Shown here: one piece after another, positions 1-9,300 of the stretch
Layout of the letters: each line of letters begins with the position of its first letter
Numbering within the stretch: position 1 is the stretch's first letter
Assembly (NCBI GenBank): GCA_947095585.1
Contig: OX352761.1
Location: forward strand, 57,086,432 to 57,150,431
Origin: Nephrocerus scutellatus
Taxonomy: Eukaryota > Arthropoda > Insecta > Diptera > Pipunculidae
DNA length: 64,000 nt
Direction: 5' to 3'
The notes under the pieces: generated by a model
The model's database searches: none
Seen by the model: only the letters and a program-made list of their open reading frames with translations
What the model was told of the DNA's origin: nothing
Translations under genes and position numbers: made by a program

Positions 1-535
1 CATATTCTGATTTTTGTAAGACACCATTCCCTGTCTACCGCATCTCCTGAATTGCTGTTAAGTCAGCATCATATTTGGACAGGGTATCGGCTGGCTGCTG
101 TGCAAATCGAGCTCTATACAGTGAGCGTACGTTCCATGAGAAAATTCTTAAATCGTTTAGCCGTTTTCGTTGCCGTGGTCGTCGTCGTTCATCAGTGTAT
201 CCGAGGCTGATTTTGGGTTCCGTAATAATAATTTTTTTACAGGCGAGGTTATTGGCCTCGCGCCAACCTTAATTCCATTCCCTGTCCACCGCATCTCCTG
301 AACTGCTGTTAAGTCAGCATTATATTTGGACAGGGTATCGGCTGGCTGCTGTGCAACTCGAGCTCTATACAGTGAGCGTACGTTCCATGAGAAAATTCTT
401 AAATCGTTTAGCCGTTTTCGTTGCCGTGGTCGTCGTCGTTCATCAGTGTATCCGAGGCTGATTTTGGGTTCCGTAATAATAATTTTTTTACAGGCGAGGT
501 TATTGGCCTCGCGCCAACCTTAATTTGAAGGGACT
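1..535 (-). repeat. 251-bp tandem duplication of an RTE-LINE endonuclease 5' end
   Basis: Two consecutive copies of the same stretch are visible; the second begins near 275 and the equivalent open stretches are offset by exactly 251 bp (75 and 326). Both match the N-terminal part of the endonuclease at about 3040-3290 on the minus strand. They are pseudogene fragments and cannot encode an enzyme. Both keep a 39-bp stretch (13 codons) that the longer copy at 3119 lacks, so they preserve the older form of the family. The sequence continues beyond the left edge of the window. Confidence 0.85.
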
Positions 536-616
536 AGCCCGATCTTTCAGTTTTTCCTGCATTGGAGGAAAATTACCAGCGGCCACCACGTGGAGGTTTG
601 ATCGCATTTCCACCAG

Positions 617-940
617 TCAGAGATAGTTACGGCCACATGCAATTCTAGAGCATTCTGTGTTATTCCAAGTCTCGGATCCATATGTAAGTACTGGTATGAC
701 CATTGTCTTATATATTAGCAGCTTGGATGTTATGGTTATGTTCCTGGATTTGAAGAGTCTTGACAGGCTATAGTAGGCTTTGTTGGCTTTAAGCAACCTT
801 GCGCGTATTTCTGGTTCCATGCTGTTATCGGCTGCTATAGTTGACCCGAGATAGTTAAAGGAGTGCACTACTTCAAATTCGCGCTCCACTATCTGAATTG
901 AGGGACCAATGTTGGATCTTCTACTCGCAGACGTGGCCAC
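617..940 (-). pseudogene. RTE-type reverse transcriptase, C-terminal (thumb) fragment
   Basis: This continues the RT at 997-1995 in another frame. It carries the FNYLGSTI motif and ends in YGSETW, both typical of the region just after the catalytic palm in RTE-like enzymes. The last 15 or so codons are not RT but translated 5'UTR of a neighbouring copy, joined at about 657. A frameshift near 1020 and a nonsense codon near 948 separate it from the upstream palm domain. The apparent start is not an ATG and is only the edge of an open stretch. Confidence 0.8.
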
Positions 941-996
941 AATTTACTTTGTTTTGCTCTCATTTATGTGCAGCCCCAGATTTCGTGCCGCCTGCT

Positions 997-1995
997 CTAT
1001 CTGGATGAAAGCTTCCTGTACAGATCTTGGTTTCTACCAACGATGTCAATATCGTCTGCGTAAGCCAGTATCTGAATGGACTTATAGAGGATTGTTTCTC
1101 TCGCCGTTACGTCAGAGTTTCGGATCACTTTCTCCAACGCCAGGTTGAAGAGGACGCAGGCCAGTTCATCCCCTTGTCGGAGCCCGTTATAGATGTTGAA
1201 TGGGCTTGATAGTGATCCGGATATTTTTACTTGGCTTATAACATTGGTCATGGTCAACCTACATAGTCGTGTCAGTTTATTTGGGATGCCGAATTCTCTC
1301 ATGGCTTTATAAAGTTCTACTCTGGCTATGCTATCATAGGCGGCTTTAAAGTCTATAAAAAGATGGTGTAGTGAGTTTTGAAACTCTAGACATTTTTCCA
1401 TCACCCGCCTTAGGGTGTAAATCTGATCAGTTGTTGATTTGCCTGGGATGAAGCCACGCTGGTATGGACCAATGATGACTTTAGCGTATGGGGCTATCCT
1501 GTCTTGAAGGATAGAGGAGAAAATCTTATACGCGGTACTCAACAACGTTATACCACGATAATTGCTGCATTTTGTGATATCTCCCTTCTTATGTATGGGG
1601 CACAGGATGCCTCTTCGCCAGTCTTCTGGCATAACTTCTTCTTCCCATACTTGCACTATTATTTCATGAATTGCTTGGTGTAATGTGGGGCCTCCTATTT
1701 TTTTCAGTTCCGCTGGGATCCCATCAGATCCCGGGGCCTTATTATTTTTGAGCCGATTTATCGCTCTGCTAAATTCGACTATGCTTGGTGGCGGCAGCAT
1801 AGTATGATCTTCGGTCATTGGTGGAGCCTCCAATTCCTCAGTTAGCTGGCCATTTAGCAACTCATGAAAGTGCTCTTCCCATCGCTCTAAGATGCCTTTA
1901 AGATCAGCGATCAGATTACCCTCTTTGTCCTTGCAGTATGTGCAACGCGGTGTATATTGCGTCATACCGCGGACTCTTTGGTAGAACTTCCGCAC
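997..1995 (-). pseudogene. RTE-type reverse transcriptase, palm and fingers
   Basis: This 332-codon stretch contains the RT motif series in order: NNKAPGSDGIPAE, then YRGITLLSTAYKI, then FIPGKSTTDQ, then LFIDFKAAYDSI (catalytic Asp), then GLRQGD, and AYADDIDIVG (the YADD catalytic box) near its end. In an active LINE it would make cDNA on nicked target DNA in the nucleus. It is broken on both sides by frame changes, so it is a relic. An unrelated protein is very unlikely given the ordered motifs. Confidence 0.9.
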
Positions 1996-2347
1996 CTGGT
2001 GCGGTGCGGTCCTTGCTCTCTGTACTGTTCCAGTTCACGGACGAGATTCTTCTCCCAGGCTTTTTTTCTTTCTTTCACCGGTGAACTGTTTTTTCATATC
2101 TTCTGAGCTCTTTATATTCATCTTCGCGTGCCCGCGTTCTATGAGATTGTTGCATTGCTTGGTACGCAACATTCTTACGTTCAGTCGCTAGCTTGCATTC
2201 CTCATCGAACCAGTCGTTGCGATCTCTACGACTTCTGCCTAAGATGGAGTCAGCAGTACTAATGACAGTACTCTTAAGGCGTGTCCATTTCTCTTCTACG
2301 CCCGGTATCTCAGCCCCAGGACTTACTCTCCCTGCATTTAGGGCGAG
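1996..2347 (-). pseudogene. Linker between endonuclease and RT of the RTE-type LINE
   Basis: No long open frame remains, but minus-strand fragments in shifted frames read as the Arg/Lys-rich connector usual between the two domains (for example DRNDWFDEECKLATERK-like words near 2215-2175). The stretch spans several frame changes, which shows the element has been decaying for some time. Confidence 0.6.
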
Positions 2348-3295
2348 TCATATCGCTTGACCGTAGTTGTTTCTGGTCTCTTCATTGTGAAGGGCAGCCG
2401 TGTTGACTCGAATCTGATTCGCGGATGCAGTCTTCCGTGATGATGCAATCCGCACTCGGAGTACCATACCAACAAGATAGTGGTCCGAGTCGACGTTGGC
2501 ACCTCGGTACGTTCGTACCGTCATCAGGTTCGGGTTGTGGTGGCGGTCTATCAATACGTGGTATATCTGGTTGCGAGCGGCTCCATCGGGAGATACCCAG
2601 GTGGCTTTGTGGATATTTTTACGCGCAAACCTTGTACTCGCAACGACCAAATTATTGCTTGCTGCCATCTCTATGACTCGTTGTCCATTGTCATTAGTGT
2701 TCTCGTGTAAGCTATGGGTGCCAATGTACTGCCTGAATACTGGCTCCCTAGCTATTTTAGCATTCATATCCCCCAGAATGATTTTTACATCATACTGAGG
2801 GCAGGCATGGAGCTCCCGTTCGACTGATTCAAAGAATTCTTCTTTTTCATCATCTGGGGAATCCTCTGTAGGTGCGTGAACATTTATGAGGCTTATGTTT
2901 TTATATTTGCCCCGCACGCGAAGGGTGCATAGCCGTTCATTTACTGCATTAAAGCCGATAACGGTGGGTTTCATTCTTTTGCTGACTAGAAACTCCACCC
3001 CGAGCACATGATGTCTTGCATGACAGCTGTAATAAATGTCATATTCTGATTTTTGTAATACACCATTCCCTGTCCACCGCATCTCCTGAATTGCTGTTAA
3101 TTCAGCATTATATTTGGACAGTGAGCGTACGTTCCATGAGAAAATTCTTAAATCGTTTAGCCGTTTTCGTTGCCGTGGTCGTCGTCGTTCATCAGTGTAT
3201 CCGAGGCTGATTTTGGGTTCCGTAATAATGATTTTTTTACAGGCGAGGTTATTGGCCTCGCGCCAACCTTTATTTGAAGGGTCTAAGCCGATCAT
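2348..3295 (-). pseudogene. RTE-type AP-like endonuclease domain
   Basis: This 315-codon frame starts at a real ATG (3295). It belongs to the exonuclease-endonuclease-phosphatase fold that nicks target DNA for LINE insertion. Visible motifs are WNVRSL, AIQEMRW (metal-binding Glu), INVHAPT, LGDMNAKI (Asp/Asn pair) and the terminal SDHYLV (catalytic Asp-His). Host genes annotated as 'craniofacial development protein 2-like' in insects usually belong to this class. A 39-bp in-frame deletion removes 13 residues just after WNVRSL compared with the copies at 1-535. The frame breaks before the RT, so no full polyprotein can be made. Confidence 0.88.
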
Positions 3296-3425
3296 TCAGC
3301 TTTTCCTGCATTGGAGGAAAATTACCAGCGGCCACCACGTGGAGGTTTGATCGCACTTCCACCAGTCAGAGATAGTTTCGGCCACATGCAATTCTAGAGC
3401 ATTCTGTGTTATTCCCCCTATTTCT

Positions 3426-3765
3426 GCTGATGGCTGACCGCCTCTCAGCCATATGAAATTAAATTCCGCATTGGAACATTGGCTTAATTGAGGCAAAAGC
3501 TTAAACGCAACATCACTGCGAGCCCGCGTCTTGGGAAAAATAATGGCACTAAGCAATACTCAGGCAGATTTAAATCTGAAGTATCAGAATTCACAAATAC
3601 CTGAGTTTCGCTTAGTGCCAGAATTGCTGGACTGTGGATATTAATATGTGTAAATACAGCGAAAAAATTCGGTCTCAGCCCACGTATGTTGCTGAGATCC
3701 ACGCTGAAACTACACATAACTCTGAAACTACACATAACTACACAAAACAAACACACAAAACACAA
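3426..3765 (-). pseudogene. Fragment of a CR1/Jockey-group LINE endonuclease
   Basis: Minus-strand words such as SNIRGLRPN, PAILALSETQV, FFPRRGLAV and, in another frame, CSNAEFNFIWL match the start of the LINE protein encoded at 25207 onward. This is an older diverged copy of that family. A frameshift lies near 3500. It is cut off between about 3415 and 3440, where the RTE 5'UTR begins, so the RTE copy probably inserted into or recombined with it. Only the N-terminal part of the endonuclease is left. Confidence 0.8.
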
Positions 3766-3829
3766 CTTACCGCTTCTTTTAATTACTTTATCGAAAAATT
3801 AAAGAGGGCGATAAATTATTAATTCCACA

Positions 3830-4569
3830 ACAATGTCGACTGTCGTTGATAAGGCATTATCACGACGACAATTGTCATATTGGTTGGGAGAAAACACTTA
3901 GAAAAATGCGAGAACATTTTTGAAGGCCTTCAATGAATGTAAGAAAGTTTGTTGAATCTTGCGTTATTTGCCTGGTAGCTAAACGACCACCTGGTAAGAA
4001 ACAGTGCGAACTACACCCTATATCATATCAAAAAACCAATACCTTTTTACACGATACATGTAAACTGTATGGGTCCATTTAACGGGGATAATGTTATCGT
4101 CACCTATTAATTATGGTTGATTCATTCACAAAATTTGTCATACTATTACTAATTAAAACCTTAACAGTACATCATTTAAACGACTTTGTTATGCTCTTTG
4201 GTTCACCATGTCGAATTATTAGCGACGAAGGCACCAACTTCACGTCTGAAGATTCTGTGTGGTATTGAACATCACACCATTGCTCCTGGAGCAAGTCGGG
4301 CTAATAGCCAAATCGAGAGGTAAATCGACACAGTTTCAAACCAGCTTAGGACAAACATAGACGTGAATCTGGAATTGACAACTTACGTAGGCCATCAACA
4401 ACTGGCACTAAACACCACCATAAACAAGACTACAGGGCTTTCGGCTTTGAAAGTCCTGACTGAAATTGAGGGACAAACTCCTGAAATTGCTGCCATACTG
4501 TCACAGCTAAACATTGAACCAGAATATGATGATGTGAACGATATTCGAACTCTTGCAGATGATCTGTAA
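3830..4569 (+). pseudogene. Ty3/gypsy integrase relic
   Basis: Broken plus-strand frames read as an integrase. An HHCC zinc-finger-like stretch ends in ESCVICLVAKRPPGKK (about 3950-4000). It is followed by MVDSFTKFV and FGSPCRIISDEGTNFTS (second catalytic Asp, about 4197-4245), SQIER (catalytic Glu, near 4310), and ALNTTINKTTG (about 4395-4435). Several stops and frameshifts make it inactive. The last open stretch runs into the first bases of LTR 1, whose TGTAAC supplies its TAA. There is no polypurine tract here, so this is more likely flanking sequence or a different element than the pol of the array element. Confidence 0.75.
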
Positions 4570-5315
4570 CAAAGTTGCCTACCAGCAACTACGCCACAAC
4601 CATACGGCTAATAAAATTACATTCAAAAATATATATATATAAGTAATATGTGCGCACAGCTCACATGAGTTGTATGGCACCAATCAAAATATATATACAC
4701 TTACATATATACGTATACACTTTTAGAACAAATTGCTTGAGTAACCATATAGGAATGTCAACGTAGTAAGCATGTGGCAGAATATTTCTCATTCGACAGG
4801 CATGCTACTAGGCGTTGATATTAAGATATATTCTTGTGTTACTCAAGTGAGTAAATAGCGCCAGCGGAGATCTATGAGCTAGAAGTCTCTAGTTACTGAG
4901 TTCATACCCCGTCATTGACTCGGATATTTTTTAATTTTAATATCATATATAATAAAATATTCATTCGGCCCTATGTCTTTATAACAAAAGAAAAGGCTTG
5001 TATTTGTTATAAACAATGGTGGAAAAGGTATATTTATATAATATAAGCATTAGTAATTCAACAATAATCAGTCAATAAATTATTAGAAATTTCCTTTTTG
5101 TTTTGGAATATAAATATAATTCTCAACAAGCCTTTACTTTTTATTAAAGACATAGGATACAATCAGAGATCTATACTCCAAAAAACCTAACTCAGTATAT
5201 ATACTGGAAGTGGTTAAGAGTCTCTCACTGTTCTACACGAACAAACTTTTGACGGGAACAGTAATCTACTGAATCCATACATACAACGCAGCTCCTGTAA
5301 TATTTTAGCCAGAGA

Positions 5316-5550
5316 TAAGTAGATTCAATCGATTTCTCTTCCTAACATATTACACCCTGGCTGGAAGTCGACAAACAGTACCCGCAGTGCGAAATAAGTA
5401 GATTCAATCGCTTTTTCTTCACTGATGGTCTGTTCTGCCGAAATTTCTCGTGGGCTTGCAAGGGATTCAAGTAGATTCAATCGCTTTTCCTTACTTGCGC
5501 CACTCCTTGTTGACCGGCACAGGAAGTAAGTAGATTCAATCGCCTCTTCC
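5316..5550 (+). promoter_or_regulatory. Fourfold 20-bp direct repeat in LTR 1
   Basis: The word aagtagattcaatcg, followed by CTTT- or CTCT-type sequence, occurs at 5316, 5396, 5469 and 5528, spaced 80, 73 and 59 bp apart. The same set recurs in the other LTRs (for example 18402, 18481, 18552 and 18611), with one copy lost in LTR 4 and LTR 7. It lies about 200 bp upstream of the TATA-like box once the gypsy insertion is removed, where LTR enhancers or insulators usually lie. The binding factor is unknown and a regulatory role is an inference. Confidence 0.5.
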
Positions 5551-5722
5551 TCAGTTAGAGCCCACTGGTCAATCGCATATAGCGGGGAATAGGTGACGTC
5601 AGTCTGTGTTTCCCCACTATAGCCAATTCTTTTCAGTCGACTGCGAAGTCCGACTGTGGTATAGGGTATTGGATGCACCAATCTCCTATATAGGCAAATA
5701 CCTCTATACGTAGGTTTAGGAA

Positions 5723-5726
5723 TATA
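5723..5726. other. Left target-site duplication (TATA) of the gypsy insertion
   Basis: The four bases TATA directly precede the 5' LTR and recur directly after the 3' LTR (10585-10588). The unfilled site is visible in the other LTR copies (near 18802-18820), and removing the element plus one TATA restores that sequence exactly. A 4-bp duplication is normal for Ty3/gypsy integrases. Confidence 0.88.
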
Positions 5727-6101
5727 TGTAACATAGACACAGTCATCAGTAGTGGTCAGCAGTAGTTAGTCGTTAGTAGTAGGCAGTAGTCATCAAGTAG
5801 TCGTTACAAGTAGTCAACAGTCAGTCATCGGCAGTAGTCAGTCATCGGCAGTAGTCAGACATCGGCAGACAGCAGTATTGCGTAGTGAGCAGTAATCAGT
5901 CGTGAGCAGTGTTCAATCGTCGCCAGTCGTGTGGATCATCATCTCAACATCATCATTATCATCTTTGTGGTTACTCTTGTGCTAGCTTTTCACTTTGTCA
6001 ATTTATTTTTTAATTAACCATCTTTGGTTAAACCTATGATTAATAATCTACTCGATTATAATAATAAAATATAAGGGTAGTTAAACCCTATCATTTTTAC
6101 A
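5727..6101 (+). repeat. 5' LTR of the gypsy element
   Basis: It is 375 bp, begins TGTAACATAG and ends TTTTTACA. The first half is rich in short CAGTAGT/CATCGGCAGTAGT-type repeats (about 5745-5935), and the second half is AT-rich with an AATAAAAT polyadenylation-like word near 6062. It matches the 3' LTR at all but one position. Confidence 0.93.
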
Positions 6102-6304
6102 TTTGGGGGCTCAACCGCTTCAACTCATACGCATTCAATTGTCCTCTCGGAGATTGGCAGAAAGGCCGTCGTGATTCGTTAAAGCAATTACAAAATGCAA
6201 ACATTTTTGTGAAATTCACGCTGAAATTGGTGGCTAAAAAACGAAATCGTTAGTAACGGGCATTCAACAAGCCGTTATACAAAGATAAAATACGCAGTTA
6301 GTTC

Positions 6305-9300
6305 ATGAGTGAAAAAATTAAGTCGCTTAGAACCACCGCAAAAAGTAAGCAGCTTTCACCATCAGTGCAAGCGAGACGTATATGCAATACGCGGTCGGCA
6401 AAACAGAAAAATACAAAGATGTATGATTCAAAGGAGGATCTGGAAAACGGGCAGCAGCAGCAGCAGTCGACATCAAAAAACAACAACGAGCAAGGAAGAG
6501 ATGAACAAAAGGAAGAGAAAGATAATAAAATTGCCGAAAACAATGCAATGTTACAACAGTTAGTTCAATTGCTGACGCTAAAAATTCAGGCTGATGAAGT
6601 AAGCAAAAATGATTCGAAATTGGTTGTGGAGAATTTTGCTAAAATAATTCCTGATTTCGACGGAGAAGATACGCAAGTGCGGCAGTGGTTTGCGAATTTC
6701 GAACTTAATGCTGATGCATATGGACTAAACGAAAAGCAAAAATACGTACAAGCCCGTGCCAAGATGACGCGAACAGCCCAGTTGTTCTTGGAAGCAACAA
6801 AAGTATACGAATATAAAGAACTGCGTCAGTTAGTAATAGAAGAGTTCGAACGTGAGTACGTTTGCAGTGCCGAGTTACATAAAGAGCTGAATGCACGCAG
6901 GAAACAAAAAGACGAAAGTTTTCACCAGTACATTCTTCATATGAAACGAATCGCAGCACGCGGCATTATTGACACAGAGTCAGTAATTAGATACATCGTG
7001 AGTGGTTTGAATCTTCAAACTGATTTCAAATATAACCTATATAGTTGCAAATCATATAAAGATTTGAAAAACAAATATGAGGTCTACGAGAGTGTGGCAA
7101 AGACGTCTCAAAACACAGATAAAAAGCAGCATATATCCAACAATAACAATAGCACGTATGGCAGAAGTGAAAAGAAGCGGCATTGTTTTAACTGTGGCTC
7201 AGCAGAACACTTGCGAAAAGACTGCAAAGGAGATCCGAAGTGTTTTCGCTGCAATAAAAGTGGACATATGTCAAGAGAATGCCCAAATGGAACAGCTGTT
7301 AATGTTGTATATGATGCCAAGCGACTAAAAAGGCTAATAATTAACAGCGTAGAAGTGAATGCGCTAGTGGATACGGGCGCAGACGTCACAATCCTGAGGA
7401 ATTCTGTGGTCAATAAAATCAAGGACGTAGTGCTGCAGAAGAGCATGACAACGCTACGAGGATTGGGCAAAAATACAACGCGACCTGTGGGCTATTTCAT
7501 AGCAGACGTGGTGCTCGACAACATGCACGTTGCCCAAAAATTTCTTGTCGTGGCGGACGACGCCATTGGATTTGACGCGCTGCTTGGTCATGATTTTGTC
7601 AGCAAGTTCAACTTCAAGTCAACAGCGGCTGGCTATAAGTTTTCTCCTCTGTTAGAGGAGGAAACTGAGGAAACAAATCAGATAAGTATCTATAACATTG
7701 TTGGGACAAATAATGATTCTGATACCCCTCCGCAGTTCAAAGACATGGTGCAAGAAATGATCGACAACTACAAACCGATTGGGTTCGCTACTGAAGGCCC
7801 GGTCAAACTGAAAATTGTTCCAGATGGCGATATGATGCCATTCCGGCACGCACCAAGTCGCATTGCAATTGGCGAGATGGAAGCAGTGAAGAAGCAGATT
7901 GACGAGTGGCTCGACGCAGGTATTATACGGCGCTCTTCGTCAAATTTCGCGAGCCGTATTGTCATTGTCAAAAAGAAAGATGGGACTAACCGTGTTTGCG
8001 TCGATTTTCGTCAATTAAATAGAATGGTGCTTAGGGACTGCTTCCCAGTGCCGGTAATTGATGACGTGCTGGAAAAACTTCAAAAGGCAAAGTACTTCAC
8101 TATTATGGACTTGGAGAATGGTTTTTTCCACGTTCCAATCGAGGAAAGCAGCAAGAAATTTACAGCATTTGTCGTCAAGGATGGTTTCTTCGAATTTAAT
8201 AGAGCCCCTTTTGGATTTCGAAACTCACCAGCAGCTTTCATCCGTTTTATTAACTATGTATTCCGAGATTTGATAAACAATGACGTACTTGATCTCTACA
8301 TGGATGACATCATCATACATGCAGTAACAGCTGATGAATGCTTCGCAAAGATGGAAAAAGTTTTCAATACAGCAGCAGCATCCGGACTTAATATAAAATG
8401 GAAGAAATGTCATTTTCTCCAGTCGTCAGTTCACTTCCTAGGGCATACCGTTGAATCTGGTCAGATAAAGCCGGGTATAGAGAAGACAAACGCAGTCAAC
8501 AGGTTTCCGGTTCCAAGAAGTATCAAAGCTGTACAAGCTTTTTTAGGACTAACTGGGTTTTTCCGCAAATTTATAAGGAACTATTCACAGATTGCAAAGC
8601 CGCTTACAAACTTGTTGCGGAAAGATACTGAGTTTAAAATGGATCAAGAACAGTTTTGGAGTAAAAAGACTACCGATGTGGAAGCACGGCAGCACAGCTA
8701 TATACAAGAGGCTAAAGCTATTTACCTGGCGTTTAAGAAGTTCCGTAGGTATATACTGGGCATTTCATTTAAGCTAGTAACGGACTGCGCCGCATTCAAG
8801 CAAACGCTGAGCAAGAAGGACGTACCGCGGGAAGTTGCGCAATGGGTCGTTTACTTACAAGATTTTGATTTCCAAGTAGAGCACCGAGCCGGCGAACGGC
8901 TGAAACATGTAGACTGTCTTAGTCGATATCCGCAGCAGATTATGTTGGTTTCATCAGAGCTGTCAGCTCGAATCAGAAAGGCACAACAGAACGATGCAAT
9001 GATTAAAGCCGTTTCAGAAGTGCTTATCAACCGTCCTTATGAAAACTTCAAGCTAAAAGGAGGCCTTATGTTCAAAGCAGTGGACGGTACAGATCTTTTA
9101 GTGGTGCCAAAACATATGGAAAGAGAAATTATCGCCGATGCTCATAATGATGGACATTTTGCCGTCCAAAAAACCATTCACGCTATTAAGCAGAAGTACT
9201 GGATACCGCATTTGGAGAACAAAGTCGCGCATGTCATAAGAAACTTTGTTAAGTGCATTGTCTACAACAAAAAGCTTGGCAAAAAGGAAGGCTTTTTACA

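Larger units (their letters stand above)
536..3425 (-). mobile_element. Decayed RTE-type non-LTR retrotransposon
   Basis: On the minus strand the order is 5'UTR (about 3415-3296), endonuclease (3295-2348), linker (2347-1996), reverse transcriptase (1995-997) and RT thumb (940-617). This endonuclease-then-RT order is that of single-frame RTE-like LINEs, which copy their RNA at a nicked target. At about 657 the RT reading frame ends abruptly after the GSETW motif and is fused to another copy of the element's own 5'UTR (657-530). The 3' end is therefore missing and the element is a head-to-tail chimera. Frameshifts and stops show it is inactive. The clade call is by motif style and is tentative. 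Confidence 0.8.
4565..5726 (+). repeat. LTR 1 of the tandem array, left part (split by a gypsy insertion)
   Basis: It starts at TGTAAC as in the other seven copies and begins with a small inverted repeat (gttgc...gcaac). It contains four copies of a 20-bp word, aagtagattcaatcg plus a T-rich end, at 5316, 5396, 5469 and 5528. The sequence then stops at 'aggaatata', where a gypsy element is inserted; the remainder is at 10585-10769. This is the only LTR in the array whose left side is not a 118-bp minisatellite plus polypurine tract, so it marks the left edge of the array. Short open frames in it are not conserved as proteins. Confidence 0.88.

Noticed and set aside
1027..1209. Plus-strand frames opposite the RTE reverse transcriptase
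   Set aside because: They overlap ordered RT motifs on the minus strand and have no domain of their own.
3634..3822. Small plus-strand frame rich in Thr/His near the left flank
   Set aside because: Formed by a short ctgaaactacacataa repeat opposite the LINE fragment; no evidence of coding.
5316..5550. CRISPR-like spaced repeats
   Set aside because: Only four imperfect 20-bp copies with unequal spacing, inside a eukaryotic LTR, with no cas genes.
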